DNA of 64,000 bases from 66-474 sp035281745 (GCA_035281745.1 DATEDI010000039.1:1-64000), one strand, 5' to 3'; counted from the first letter of the stretch, positions 43,623 to 53,550 are shown. Notes: generated by a model from the sequence alone, not told the origin. A program made the numbers and translations.

Positions 43623-45680
43623 ATGGGGAAATCGCTGCTCGAGGAATTGCCGAAGATCGTCGCGGCGGGGAAGGCACAGGCCGAGCGCATCCTGGAAGGG
43701 CTGGAAGGCAAACATCGCGTCGGCCTGCAGACGCGCGAATGGGTGTTGCCGTCCAAGGACGTGGCCGCAGCGGACATGCTCGATGTCACCCGACGTGCCG
43801 AGCACCTGCGCGCGGGTGAGGATGCGGGTTGGACCAATCGCCTGATCTACGGCGACAACCTGCTGGCGATGGCCGCGCTGTTGGCTGGTGACGAACAGAC
43901 GCCGAGCCTGCGCGGCAAGGTGGACTTGATCTACATCGATCCACCGTTCGATTCCAAAGCCGACTACCGCACCAAGGTCACGCTGCCCGGCGTGGAACTG
44001 GAGCAGCGGCCGACGGTGATCGAGCAGTTCGCGTATTCCGACACGTGGTCGGACGGCACGGCTTCGTATCTGGCGATGATTACGCCCCGGCTGGTACTGA
44101 TGCGGGAGTTACTGGCGGATACCGGATCGATTTACGTGCACCTGGATTGGCATGTTGGCCATTACGTAAAAGCTGCGCTTGATGAAATATTTGGTAAAGA
44201 AAATTTCCGCAATGAAATCATCTGGCGGTCGGCTAATGCGCATAACGACGCTGGAGCATATGGACGCGTCCATAGCGTTATCCATTTCTATCGCAAGACT
44301 CCAGCAATGACATGGTACGGCGCCTATGCCGAGTACGAAGATGCTGAGAAAACTTTCAAGCATCGAGATGCTCGCGGTCGCTATCAAGATGTTGATCTGA
44401 CCGCACCCGGGGGGCGCGGGCCAGAGTACGAATGGAAGGGGGTGACAAGGCGATGGCTCGTCACGCGCGAGAACATGGAGCAATTGGAACGAGAGGATCG
44501 GTTGTATTACTCCTCATCCGGCCTCGTACGAAGGAAACACTATGAGCACGAGACCAAGGGCCGTGCCGTTCAGTCCATTTGGAATGACTTGTGGGATGAC
44601 GTTGGCACTGGAGCCGAAGGAAAGGCTGAAGGGTTCGACTACGAGACAGCAAAGCCGCCATCCCTATTGGAGAGAATTCTCAAAGCTTCTACGGCGCAAG
44701 AAGATCTCGTTGCTGATTTCAACTGCGGCTCTGGTACGACCGCAGCCGTCGCCGAAAAGCTCGGCCGCCGCTGGATCACCACCGATATCGGCAAGCCGGC
44801 TTGCCTGATCACGCGCAAGCGGCTGATCGACCAGAACGCGAAGCCATTTCTTTATCAGGCCATCGGCGATTACCAGGTCGAGGCTGCGAAGACCGAACTT
44901 GGCCGCAGGTTCCGCATCGGCGACCTGTCTTCGATCGTGTTGTCGCTGTACGGCGCGCTGCCTGTCGATCCGGACAACAACCCGCAACGCAACCTCGGTC
45001 AGGTCGTGTACGGCGGCAGGAAGACGCTGGTGCTGGTGGATTCGCCCAACAAGCTGACCGGCGACGCCACGCTTCGCCGCGCAATCGCGCAGCGTGACAA
45101 TCTGATGGGTGGCTGGGATCGCGTGGTGGTGCTGGGGTGGAACTTCGAGCCCGGCATCGGCGAGAGCATCGCCGCGCTCAAGGACGACCGGCTGGAAGTG
45201 CTGGTGATCCCGCCCGACCTGCTCGACCGCCTGCGCAAGAAGGGCGGCATCGAGAAGCTGCGTGGACACGTGCGGTTCTCGACGCTGCAGTACGTCACCA
45301 TCCATCCGGTCGCGCGCACGCGCAGCGGCGAGGAGGAACACCTGCACGTGCAGCTCGACAACTACGTGCTGCTGTCGCCGGAGGCGATCAACCTCGACGA
45401 GGCCAATCGCGTCAAGCTGCACAAGGTGATGAACGCCGAACCGCTGGCGTTGATCGAATATTGGGCCGTCGATCCGGATTACGACGGAAAGATATTTCGC
45501 TCGGTGTGGCAGGACTACCGCGGCAACGTCGCCAACGATGGCGATCCGTTGCGCGTGGTGACCGAAGCGCGCTTCAGCGCGCCGGCCAAGCGTGGCGACC
45601 GGAAAGTCTGCGTGCGCGTGGTGGACGTGTTCGGCTTCGAGGCGGAAGTCGTGCAGAGCGTTGCGGAAATCGCGCCATGA
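43623..45680 (+). CDS. mod: Type III restriction-modification DNA methyltransferase (Mod)
   Basis: This 685-residue beta-class N6-adenine/N4-cytosine methyltransferase has catalytic DPPF in LIYIDPPFDSKADY (residues ~106-109), then the AdoMet-binding motif DFNCGSGTTAAVAEKLG near residue 365. The target-recognition region lies between them, ~residues 175-360. That stretch (about 44130-44720) is clearly AT-richer than the flanking DNA. Mod gives the system its sequence specificity and also works alone as methylase. It overlaps res by ATGA. Confidence 0.9.
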   Translation: MGKSLLEELPKIVAAGKAQAERILEGLEGKHRVGLQTREWVLPSKDVAAADMLDVTRRAEHLRAGEDAGWTNRLIYGDNLLAMAALLAGDEQTPSLRGKVDLIYIDPPFDSKADYRTKVTLPGVELEQRPTVIEQFAYSDTWSDGTASYLAMITPRLVLMRELLADTGSIYVHLDWHVGHYVKAALDEIFGKENFRNEIIWRSANAHNDAGAYGRVHSVIHFYRKTPAMTWYGAYAEYEDAEKTFKHRDARGRYQDVDLTAPGGRGPEYEWKGVTRRWLVTRENMEQLEREDRLYYSSSGLVRRKHYEHETKGRAVQSIWNDLWDDVGTGAEGKAEGFDYETAKPPSLLERILKASTAQEDLVADFNCGSGTTAAVAEKLGRRWITTDIGKPACLITRKRLIDQNAKPFLYQAIGDYQVEAAKTELGRRFRIGDLSSIVLSLYGALPVDPDNNPQRNLGQVVYGGRKTLVLVDSPNKLTGDATLRRAIAQRDNLMGGWDRVVVLGWNFEPGIGESIAALKDDRLEVLVIPPDLLDRLRKKGGIEKLRGHVRFSTLQYVTIHPVARTRSGEEEHLHVQLDNYVLLSPEAINLDEANRVKLHKVMNAEPLALIEYWAVDPDYDGKIFRSVWQDYRGNVANDGDPLRVVTEARFSAPAKRGDRKVCVRVVDVFGFEAEVVQSVAEIAP

Positions 45681-48634
45681 GTCGCGCTGCCGCACCCGAC
45701 GATCAGCTTGCGCTGGCCGCGGCGCTAACACAGCGTACGAAACAGTTGTGCCTCGGTCTCGAACACGGCGAGGCGGAAGTCCTGGAACTGGTCACGCCGG
45801 TCACGGCGGAACTGCTGCGCTGGTGGTTTACCGAGGATGCCTGCCAGTCGCGCGCGTTCAACTTCCATGCGGGCCAGCGCCAGGCGATCCTCAATGTGGT
45901 CGTGGCGCACGAGGTGCTGGACAGCCCCGACCTCGCAGACCTCTATCGCCGCGTCTGTCCCGACGCACTGTTGCAAGGCGAACGGCTCGCGGAAATCGGG
46001 CAGGGCAAGCACGCGCATCCGAAGTACTGCCTGAAGATGGCGACCGGCACCGGCAAGACCTGGGTGCTGCAGGCGCTGCTGATCTGGCAGATGCTGAACA
46101 AGACCGCCGCGCTGGCGGAGGGCCGCAACGATCCGCGCTTCACCCGTCACTTCCTGATCGTCACGCCGGGGCTGATCGTTTACGAACGCCTGCTGGATGC
46201 TTTCCTCGGCAGGGAAGGCGCGGGCGGGCAGCGGCACTTCGAGACATCCGATCTCGCGGTTTGCGGCGAATTGTTCGTGCCGCCTGCGCATCGCGAACAG
46301 GTCGAGCAGTTCGTGCGCGGCAACGTCTGCACCAAGACCGAGATCGGCCTGAAGGCCGTCGGCGGCGGGATGATCGCCATCACCAACTGGCAATGGCTGG
46401 GTGAGGCCGAGGAAGAAGAGGAGCAACTGGAGTTCGAGGACGAATCGCTGGTCACGCCTGGCGTGATCGCGGACGCAGCCACCGTCGCCTACGACGTGCT
46501 GCCCTTGACGCCGGGCAAGGCGACCGGCAACAGCCTCGACGTGCTGGATCGCCGCTGGGCGCGCGGCAACGTGCTGGCGTATCTAGCTGGCCTGCCGGAG
46601 CTGATGGCGTTCAATGACGAGGCCCACCACATCCACGAATTGAAGCGCGAAGGCGAAGCCGACGAGGTCGAATGGCAGAAGAGCCTCAACCGCATTGCCG
46701 CCGGCAAGGGCCGTCGATTCGCGCAGGTGGATTTCTCGGCCACGCCCTACAACGACGTCGGCGGCGGCAAGAGAAAACGCAAGATCTATTTCCCGCACAT
46801 CGTGGTGGATTTTGACCTCAAGGACGCCATGCGCGCGGGGCTGGTGAAGGCGCTGGTGCTGGACAAGCGCAAGGAGATCGGCGCGCTGCCGCTGGAGTTC
46901 AAGGCCGAGCGCGACGAGAACGGCAACCCGGCTTTGTCAGAAGGCCAACGCGTGATGTTGCGCGCCGGGCTTTCCAAGTTGCGAAGGCTGGAAATCGATT
47001 TCGCACGGCTCGATCCACAACGCAAGCCGAAAATGCTGGTGGTGTGCGAGGACACCAGCGTTTCGCCGTTGGTCTCGGAGTTCCTGCGTGATCAGGGACT
47101 GGCAGACGATGACGTTCTGACGGTGGACTCCGGCAAGAAGGAGGCGCTTGGCGAAAAGGAATGGCTGCGCGTCAGGCAGCAACTCTTCGACGTGGACCGG
47201 CGCACGCAGCCGCGCGTGATCGTGAGCGTGCTGATGCTGCGCGAGGGATTCGACGTCAACAACATCTGCGTGATCGTGCCGTTGCGTTCATCGCAGGCGC
47301 AGATCCTGCTGGAACAGACCATCGGCCGCGGCCTGCGCCTGATGTGGCGCGAACCGGAATACGCCGACAGCAAGCGCGAGAACCGCGAACGGATCAATCA
47401 TGGGGAGGCGCCGGAAAGCCTGATCGACATCCTTTCGATCGTCGAACATCCGGCATACCAGAGTTGGTACGACCAGTTGATGAAGGAAGGGCTGGTCGGC
47501 GAAACCGGCGACGACGAAGGCAGCAGCATCGGTGACCTGATCACCGTGGAACTGCGCCCGGATTACGGGAAATACGATTTCGCGATCCCGTTCATCCTGC
47601 GCGAGGCCGAGGACACGCTGGAGCACCTGCCAATCCATGTGGCCGCGTTACTGCCATTCACCGGCATGACGCGTGCGCAACTGAGCGAACTGGTCGGCAA
47701 GGGCGACACCTTCATTTCGCACGACCTGCAGAGCAGTACGATGTTCGGCGACTACCGCGTGGATGGCGCGGTGATGAACGTCGGCGGTTACAACGAGCTG
47801 CTGTCGCGATTGACGCGGCGGATCACGCAGGCGTTGAGCCAGCCATTGGGGGGTGGCAGGAAAATCGCGGACCAGTGGGCCAAGCCGTATACGCAGGTCA
47901 GTTCGGCGGCGCTGGCGGCAGCCATCGACGATTATATCCACGAACGCTTGTTCCGCGAAGCGTTCGAGCCGTTAGAGGACGAACGCTGGCGATTGCTGAT
48001 GTTGCAGCCGGTGGTGGAACACATCGTCAAGGTGTTCGCGCTGGCGCTGGTGAAAGCCGAGGATCGCGCGATCACCGGCGAAACCGAGGTGCGTCATCGC
48101 CGGCTTTCGGAAGTGGACAAGTTGACGATGCGCGAAAGTTCGTCCATGGAAGTCAGCAAGTGCATTTATCCGCGCCTGCCGTATCCGAGCCGCAGCGGCG
48201 GCCTGGAGCGTGCCTTCATCGAATGGGCATTGCGCGATACGGGCGTGGCGGCATTCTGCAAGATCAGCGAGAACCGGCACGACTTCGTGCGGCTGCGCTA
48301 TGTGAAGGACAACGGCCTGCCGGCTTTCTACTTCCCGGATTTTCTGGTGCGTACGGCGGAGGCGATTTACCTGGCCGAAACCAAGGCGCAGGACCAGACG
48401 AGCCATCCGAACGTGCTGCGCAAACGCAAGGCCGCCGCAGCCTGGTGCGAACGCATCAACGAGTTGCTGCCGGAATTGCGCGGCGGCTTGCCATGGCATT
48501 ACGCGCTGGTTGGCGAGTCGATCTTCCACGACTGGCACCGGAAAGGCGCCCGATTGGGAGAGTTGTTGGCGTTTTCGCGGGTGAGGGAGACATTGAGGCG
48601 AGAAGCGCAAGGCGGATTGGATCTGGAAAGCTGA
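45677..48634 (+). CDS. res: Type III restriction enzyme Res subunit
   Basis: The 985-residue protein has a superfamily 2 helicase core with Walker A MATGTGKTW (~residue 122), DEAH in FNDEAHHIH (~312), VDFSATPYND, and motif VI QTIGRGLRL. Near the C-terminus (~888-905) FYFPDFLVRTAEAIYLAETK fits the PD-ExK nuclease. It cuts DNA after ATP-driven communication between two unmethylated, opposed sites. All motifs look intact. It overlaps mod by 4 bp. Confidence 0.92.
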   Translation: MSRAAAPDDQLALAAALTQRTKQLCLGLEHGEAEVLELVTPVTAELLRWWFTEDACQSRAFNFHAGQRQAILNVVVAHEVLDSPDLADLYRRVCPDALLQGERLAEIGQGKHAHPKYCLKMATGTGKTWVLQALLIWQMLNKTAALAEGRNDPRFTRHFLIVTPGLIVYERLLDAFLGREGAGGQRHFETSDLAVCGELFVPPAHREQVEQFVRGNVCTKTEIGLKAVGGGMIAITNWQWLGEAEEEEEQLEFEDESLVTPGVIADAATVAYDVLPLTPGKATGNSLDVLDRRWARGNVLAYLAGLPELMAFNDEAHHIHELKREGEADEVEWQKSLNRIAAGKGRRFAQVDFSATPYNDVGGGKRKRKIYFPHIVVDFDLKDAMRAGLVKALVLDKRKEIGALPLEFKAERDENGNPALSEGQRVMLRAGLSKLRRLEIDFARLDPQRKPKMLVVCEDTSVSPLVSEFLRDQGLADDDVLTVDSGKKEALGEKEWLRVRQQLFDVDRRTQPRVIVSVLMLREGFDVNNICVIVPLRSSQAQILLEQTIGRGLRLMWREPEYADSKRENRERINHGEAPESLIDILSIVEHPAYQSWYDQLMKEGLVGETGDDEGSSIGDLITVELRPDYGKYDFAIPFILREAEDTLEHLPIHVAALLPFTGMTRAQLSELVGKGDTFISHDLQSSTMFGDYRVDGAVMNVGGYNELLSRLTRRITQALSQPLGGGRKIADQWAKPYTQVSSAALAAAIDDYIHERLFREAFEPLEDERWRLLMLQPVVEHIVKVFALALVKAEDRAITGETEVRHRRLSEVDKLTMRESSSMEVSKCIYPRLPYPSRSGGLERAFIEWALRDTGVAAFCKISENRHDFVRLRYVKDNGLPAFYFPDFLVRTAEAIYLAETKAQDQTSHPNVLRKRKAAAAWCERINELLPELRGGLPWHYALVGESIFHDWHRKGARLGELLAFSRVRETLRREAQGGLDLES

Positions 48635-48796
48635 GTCGCCGCTGACCCGATTGTTCAGTCTTGCTGAATGGTTTTCCCCGATTGCTTGACCAAGCGTGGT
48701 AACCGGCGTGAAGTGGAAAGGCCACCGACAGGATGGCGTTCGGTCCGCCGCGATGCGCGCGGGCCGCGACCAGGAATTTCACGCAAGGAGGTTTCC

Positions 48797-49198
48797 ATGA
48801 AACGCATGCATTCGATTTCGAGCATTGCCACCGCGATTGCGCTGGCATGCGCCGCGCCCTTCGCGCTGGCGCAGACGACGCCCGCTTCGCAGCATCCGCA
48901 GTCGGGCGCGGTGACGCATACGCCGCCGTTCAAGACCACGCCGACACAGACGCCGGCGGACCAGCAGCTGCCGCCACGGATTCCGCAGGCGGACCAGTCC
49001 AGCGACGTGATGGGCCAGCACGACATGACCGGCACGGTGCGCTCGGTCAGCAGCAATGGCGTCGTCGAAGTGCACACCGACGATGGCAATTTGAAGGTGC
49101 ATTTCCCCGATGCCAGCCAGCACCTGAAGAAGGGCGACAAGATCACGCTGCATCTTTCCTACTCGATCCCGCCGTCCGCACCGCCTGCTTCGATGTAG
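48797..49198 (+). CDS. Hypothetical exported protein, 133 aa
   Basis: A strong AAGGAGG precedes ATG 48797. The product has a signal peptide (SIATAIALACAAPFALAQ), a low-complexity Thr/Pro/Gln segment, then a small beta domain (MTGTVRSVSSNGVVEVHTDD ... HLKKGDKITLHLSY), which resembles an OB-like fold. Function unknown. It lies between the restriction system and the secretion operon. Confidence 0.75.
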   Translation: MKRMHSISSIATAIALACAAPFALAQTTPASQHPQSGAVTHTPPFKTTPTQTPADQQLPPRIPQADQSSDVMGQHDMTGTVRSVSSNGVVEVHTDDGNLKVHFPDASQHLKKGDKITLHLSYSIPPSAPPASM

Positions 49199-49329
49199 CG
49201 CAACACGCATTTGATCGAAACCGCCGGCTGGTCCGGCGGTTTTGTCGTCGTGCCCCCAGCGGCTCGCATTGGCCGGGCGGGTGTGCTACCAATGGCGCCT
49301 TGACGGTCCAGCAAACGTGAGAGCCTGCG

Positions 49330-51069
49330 ATGTCGGCAATCGTCCAGTCCGGCGCGGAGCAGCTTCGTCCTTCGGCGGACGAGGCTGGCGCGCGCGCATG
49401 TGCGCTGCTGGTCGAGCGCGGCCGTCTGAAACAGGATGATCTGGCGCGGGCCGAACGGCTGCTGGCCGAGGCGCCGGAAAACAGGTTGACGCCGCTGTTG
49501 TCCCGGCTGGGCCTGGTGTCGGAACGCGATCTGGCCGAAGCCTGGGCGGAAACCCTGCACCTGCCGCTGTTGACTGCGAAGGAAGCGCCGGACGCACCAC
49601 CGGAAACCGCGCTGTCGGTCCGTTTCATGAAGCAATACCACGCGGTGCCGGTGGGCGAAGCCGGGCCGGCCGTGCAGCTCGCGACAGCCGATCCCGGCGA
49701 TCCGTACATCGCGCACGCGGTGGAGCTTGCCTGCGGACGGCCTGTGAACATGGTCGTCGCGGCGCGCGCCGACATCGACGATCTGATCGAACGCTGGTAC
49801 GGCACCGGCCGCAGCGCGCTCGGCACCATTGTCGAAGGTTTGGGCGAAGGCGGCGAAAGCGCGTCGGGCGACGACGACATCGAACACCTGCGTGACCTCG
49901 CTTCCGAAGCGCCCGTCATTCGACTCGTGAATTTGCTGATCCAGCGCGCGGTGGAAGCGCGCGCGTCGGACATTCATATCGAGCCGTTCGAAAACAGGTT
50001 GAAGGTGCGCTACCGGATCGACGGCGTGCTGCACGAGGTTGAGGCCCCGCCGGCATCCAGTACCGCCGCAATGATCTCGCGCATCAAGATCATGGCGCGC
50101 ATGAATATTGCCGAGCGCCGCCTGCCGCAGGACGGTCGCATCATGCTGCGCGTGCAGGGCAAGGAACTGGATCTGCGCGTGTCGTGCATCCCGACCAGCT
50201 TCGGCGAATCGGTGGTGATGCGCATCCTTGACCGCGGCAAGGTGGTGCTGGATTTCAAGGCACTCGGATTCGACGATTTGACGCTGCCGCCGTTTCTGCG
50301 CGTACTGGAGCAGCCGCACGGGATCCTGCTGGTGACCGGTCCGACCGGTTCGGGCAAGACCACCACGCTCTACACCGCGCTATCGAAGATCAACACGCCC
50401 GACCGCAAGATCATCACGGTCGAGGATCCGGTCGAGTACCAGATCGAAGGCGTCAACCAGATGCAGGTGAAGCCACAGATCGGGCTGGATTTTGCGGGCG
50501 CGCTGCGTTCGATCGTGCGGCAGGATCCGGACGTGATCATGATCGGCGAGATGCGCGATCTGGAAACCTGCAAGATCGCGATCCAGTCCGCGCTCACCGG
50601 ACATCTCGTGTTGTCGACGCTGCATACGAATAGCGCCGCGGGCGCCTTGACTCGATTGCTGGACATGGGCGTCGAGGATTACCTGTTGGCTTCCACTGTC
50701 AACGCAATCGTCGCGCAACGGCTGGTGCGTTGCCTCGTTCCGGATGCGGCGGAAGCGTACGAACCGCTGCCGGAGATAGTCGAGGAACTCGGCCTCGACA
50801 AGCTCACCGACGAGCGTCCGCTGCATTTGTATCGGCCGCGGCCCACGGCCGAAAACCCGAGCGGCTTCTACGGGCGGCTTGCGATCATCGAACAATTGAC
50901 AATGGACGATGCGTTGCGACGTTTGCTGATGCAGCACGCGGATGCTTCCGACATCGAACGTGCCGCGCGCGCCAGCGGCATGCGCACGATGTACGAAGAT
51001 GGCTTGCGCAAGGCGCTGGCCGGACTCACCACCATCGAAGAGGTGCTGCGTGTCACGCAGGAAGGCTGA
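49330..51069 (+). CDS. gspE: Type II secretion ATPase GspE/XpsE
   Basis: The 579-residue ATPase has an N1E domain (residues ~20-140), Walker A GPTGSGKTTTLY, Asp box and Walker B region DPDVIMIGEMRD, and His box TGHLVLSTLHTN. It powers pseudopilus assembly from the cytoplasm. The tetracysteine zinc module that normally follows RLVRxLC is missing: the segment reads RLVRCLVPDAAEAYEPLPEI with a single cysteine. First gene of the xps-type cluster. Confidence 0.93.
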   Translation: MSAIVQSGAEQLRPSADEAGARACALLVERGRLKQDDLARAERLLAEAPENRLTPLLSRLGLVSERDLAEAWAETLHLPLLTAKEAPDAPPETALSVRFMKQYHAVPVGEAGPAVQLATADPGDPYIAHAVELACGRPVNMVVAARADIDDLIERWYGTGRSALGTIVEGLGEGGESASGDDDIEHLRDLASEAPVIRLVNLLIQRAVEARASDIHIEPFENRLKVRYRIDGVLHEVEAPPASSTAAMISRIKIMARMNIAERRLPQDGRIMLRVQGKELDLRVSCIPTSFGESVVMRILDRGKVVLDFKALGFDDLTLPPFLRVLEQPHGILLVTGPTGSGKTTTLYTALSKINTPDRKIITVEDPVEYQIEGVNQMQVKPQIGLDFAGALRSIVRQDPDVIMIGEMRDLETCKIAIQSALTGHLVLSTLHTNSAAGALTRLLDMGVEDYLLASTVNAIVAQRLVRCLVPDAAEAYEPLPEIVEELGLDKLTDERPLHLYRPRPTAENPSGFYGRLAIIEQLTMDDALRRLLMQHADASDIERAARASGMRTMYEDGLRKALAGLTTIEEVLRVTQEG

Positions 51070-51071
51070 GG

Positions 51072-51337
51072 GCCGGGGATCAGGGGCCGGGGATCGGGAA
51101 CCGGCAACCCGCGGAAACCTTGACGCAGCCGTCATTGCGGCGAAAGCCGGACTGCGTGGGCTGGACGCCGGCGCAAACATCGGCGTAGCCGATTGCCCGC
51201 AAGAGCAGCCTGTAATCCATTTTGCTTTTGAAAGGGGAACAAAATCAAAATGGATCCTGGATCATCGCGGCGCGGTGCCCGCAATGATGCCAAGCATTCC
51301 GTTTCCCGAGCCCCGGATCTCTGATTCCCGGTCCCCT
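51072..51337. repeat. Repeat-rich spacer between gspE and gspF with a strong AT hairpin
   Basis: The spacer is bordered by related inverted segments: GGGGATCAGGGGCCGGGGAT at the left, and GGGACCGGGAATCAGAG on the reverse strand at the right. In the middle, 51215-51230 and 51240-51255 form a 16-bp stem with one mismatch (ATCCATTTTG... inverted as ...CAAAATGGAT) and a 9-base loop. No gene is supported. It looks like a mobile or REP-type insertion in the operon. Confidence 0.65.
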
Positions 51338-51339
51338 TG

Positions 51340-52548
51340 ATGGCCTCCTTCCGCTACAAAGCCGTCACACCTTCCGGTGAAACCGTCGAGGGCCGCATGG
51401 ATGCTGCGTCCGTCGAGGACGTGATCCAGCGCCTGCAGGAACAAGGCAACGTGCCGCTGGAGGCCGGCGACGCGGGCGGCGGTGGCGCGTTGCTGGGTGG
51501 CTTGCGCAGAAAGTCGCTCGCCGGCAACGCGCTGGTCGAATTCACCTCGCAGCTCGGCATCCTGTTGCACGCCGGCCTGCCGCTGGATCGCGCGCTGCAG
51601 ATGCTGCTTGAGTTGCCGGAAGGCGAACGCGCGCGGCACGTGGTCGAACGCGTGCGCGATCGTGTGCGCGGCGGCTCCTCGCTGTCGCATGCGATGGAAC
51701 AGGAACACGGCATATTCCCCAAGTTGTACCTCAGCATGGTGCGTGCGGGTGAGGCCGGCGGTGCGCTGGATGCGGCGCTCGCGCGCCTTGCCGATTACCT
51801 CGAACGCGCGCGCAAGCTGCGCGAGAGCGTGATCGGCGCATTGGTGTATCCGGCGTTTCTGCTGTTCGGCGTGCTGGGTTCGCTGGTCCTGTTGCTGGCC
51901 TACGTGCTGCCGCAGTTCGTGCCGATCTTCCACGACATGAACGTGCAAATCCCGCTGATCACGCGGGTACTGATGGCCATCGGCACATTCCTGCACGATT
52001 GGGGCTTGCTGGTGCTGGCCGCCCTCGTGGTCGCTGGGTTGTGGGCGGCGGGACGGATGCGCGATCCCGAAACGCGACGCGCCTTCGACGCGCGCTTGTT
52101 GCGCGTCAGGGTCTTCGGGCCGCTGCTGCTGAAGGTCGACACCGCGCGCCTGATGCGCACGCTGGGCTCGCTGCTGAAGAATGGCGTGTCGCTGCTGGCC
52201 GCGCTGGGCATCGCGCGCCAGGTCGTATCCAATCGCGATTTGTCGGAACAACTGGAACCGGCGATCGAATCGGTCAAGGGCGGCGACTCGCTTTCGCACG
52301 CACTGTCCATGCACACCAGCTTCCCGAAGCTCGCCATCCAGATCACCATGGTGGGTGAGGAATCGGGCACGCTGGACGACATGCTGCTGCGTGCCGCCGA
52401 CACCTACGATGGCGAAGTCAAATCGGCGATCGACAAGATGCTTTCGGCGCTGGTGCCGGTGCTGACGATCGTGATGGCGCTGCTGGTCGCTGGCATCATG
52501 ATGTCGATCCTGCTGCCGTTGCTGAGCCTCACGGGCAGCATTCAATGA
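51340..52548 (+). CDS. gspF: Type II secretion inner-membrane protein GspF/XpsF
   Basis: The 402-residue protein begins MASFRYKAVTPSGETVEGRM. It has two GspF repeats (LVEFTSQLGILLHAGLPLDR and TARLMRTLGSLLKNGVSLLA) and three helices, the last ending LLPLLSLTGSIQ. It is the membrane platform that couples GspE to pseudopilin assembly. ATG 51340 preferred over the TTG before it. Confidence 0.93.
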   Translation: MASFRYKAVTPSGETVEGRMDAASVEDVIQRLQEQGNVPLEAGDAGGGGALLGGLRRKSLAGNALVEFTSQLGILLHAGLPLDRALQMLLELPEGERARHVVERVRDRVRGGSSLSHAMEQEHGIFPKLYLSMVRAGEAGGALDAALARLADYLERARKLRESVIGALVYPAFLLFGVLGSLVLLLAYVLPQFVPIFHDMNVQIPLITRVLMAIGTFLHDWGLLVLAALVVAGLWAAGRMRDPETRRAFDARLLRVRVFGPLLLKVDTARLMRTLGSLLKNGVSLLAALGIARQVVSNRDLSEQLEPAIESVKGGDSLSHALSMHTSFPKLAIQITMVGEESGTLDDMLLRAADTYDGEVKSAIDKMLSALVPVLTIVMALLVAGIMMSILLPLLSLTGSIQ

Positions 52549-52562
52549 CCATGGAGTGTGCG

Positions 52563-53096
52563 ATGTTTTCGAAAGTTTTTGGCCAGAACGAAATCAGGGC
52601 CGAGAAGCGGGCAGCGGGGATTCTTCGACGCGGCACTTCGGCGAGCCGACCGGCTTCTCGCCAGGATTTGATTGCGGGGCCCCCGCTACTCGTCCCCCAC
52701 CGCTCCAAGGGCTTCACATTGCTCGAAATGCTCGCCGTGATCGTGCTGCTCGGCATCGTCGGCGTGATCGTGGCGCGGTCGGTGTCGGGCCGGGTCGATA
52801 CCGGCAAGTGGGAGGCCGGCAAGATCGGCGTCACCAAGCTCGACCAGGATGTGCAGGCGTATGCGCTCGACAACGGGTCGCCGCCCAAGGGGCTGGACGA
52901 CCTGATCACCAAGCCACTCAATGCGCCATCGTGGAACGGCCCGTACGCCAAGCCCGCGGATCTCACCGATCCCTTCCGGCATCCGTACGGCTACGTCTAT
53001 CCGGGCAAGCACGGCCAGTACGATGTCCTGTTCTACGGCCGCGACGGCAAGCCGGGCGGCGAGGGCATCGACCGTGACTACGGGAATTGGCAGTAG
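52563..53096 (+). CDS. gspG: Major pseudopilin GspG/XpsG with long leader
   Basis: The prepilin cleavage site is KG|FTLLEMLAVIVLLGIVGV, followed by the usual GspG domain with DNGSPPKGLDDLITKP and the C-terminal calcium region (GGEGIDRDYGNWQ). The ATG at 52563 has GGAG upstream but leaves a 50-residue leader, far longer than normal. An in-frame TTG at 52668 would give a 15-residue leader. Processed by prepilin peptidase, it forms the pseudopilus shaft. Confidence 0.88.
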   Translation: MFSKVFGQNEIRAEKRAAGILRRGTSASRPASRQDLIAGPPLLVPHRSKGFTLLEMLAVIVLLGIVGVIVARSVSGRVDTGKWEAGKIGVTKLDQDVQAYALDNGSPPKGLDDLITKPLNAPSWNGPYAKPADLTDPFRHPYGYVYPGKHGQYDVLFYGRDGKPGGEGIDRDYGNWQ

Positions 53097-53550
53097 AACC
53101 GGGACCCGCGCTTCACGCGGCTTCACCCTGATCGAAATGCTGGCGGTGATCGTGCTGATTGCGATCGCCGTCAGCGTGACCGCGGTGTCGCTGCGCGGTC
53201 GCGCGCGCGGGCAGCTGGAGGCTTCGGCGCAGAGGGTCGCGGCCGGTTTGCGCGACACCCGTACGCGCGCGATGGCGACCCGCAAGCCGCAATGGTTCAC
53301 GGTCGATCTGCGCGGCCACGCGTGGGCCGCGCCCGGTCGTGAGCCGCACGCGTTCCCGGCCGACGCAGACGTGCGCGTGGTTTCGGCGGCGCAAGAAAGC
53401 GACCAGGCCGGCGTTGCCCGCATCCGCTATTTTCCGGACGGCAGCTCCAGCGGCGGCAACGTCGTGCTGAGTCACGATCAGCGCAGCACACGCATCGATG
53501 TCGATTGGCTGACCGGTGCGGTGACGGTGAGTTCCGGGGCGTCAAAGTGA
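53074..53550 (+). CDS. gspH: Minor pseudopilin GspH/XpsH
   Basis: A GTG at 53074 with GAGG 9 bp before it gives a 15-residue leader ending SRG|FTLIEMLAVIVLIAIAV. The product (158 residues) carries the GspH beta domain (PQWFTVDLRGHAW ... IRYFPDGSSSGGNVVLS). The gene overlaps gspG by 23 bp. It is a minor pilin, thought to sit near the pseudopilus tip. Confidence 0.87.
   Translation: MTTGIGSRTGTRASRGFTLIEMLAVIVLIAIAVSVTAVSLRGRARGQLEASAQRVAAGLRDTRTRAMATRKPQWFTVDLRGHAWAAPGREPHAFPADADVRVVSAAQESDQAGVARIRYFPDGSSSGGNVVLSHDQRSTRIDVDWLTGAVTVSSGASK

Noticed and set aside
43623..48634. Wider phage-defence island around the methyltransferase
   Set aside because: Only mod and res with an adjacent HTH gene are present. 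Neighbours are sdaA and a small exported protein; no BREX, DISARM or other defence components are seen.
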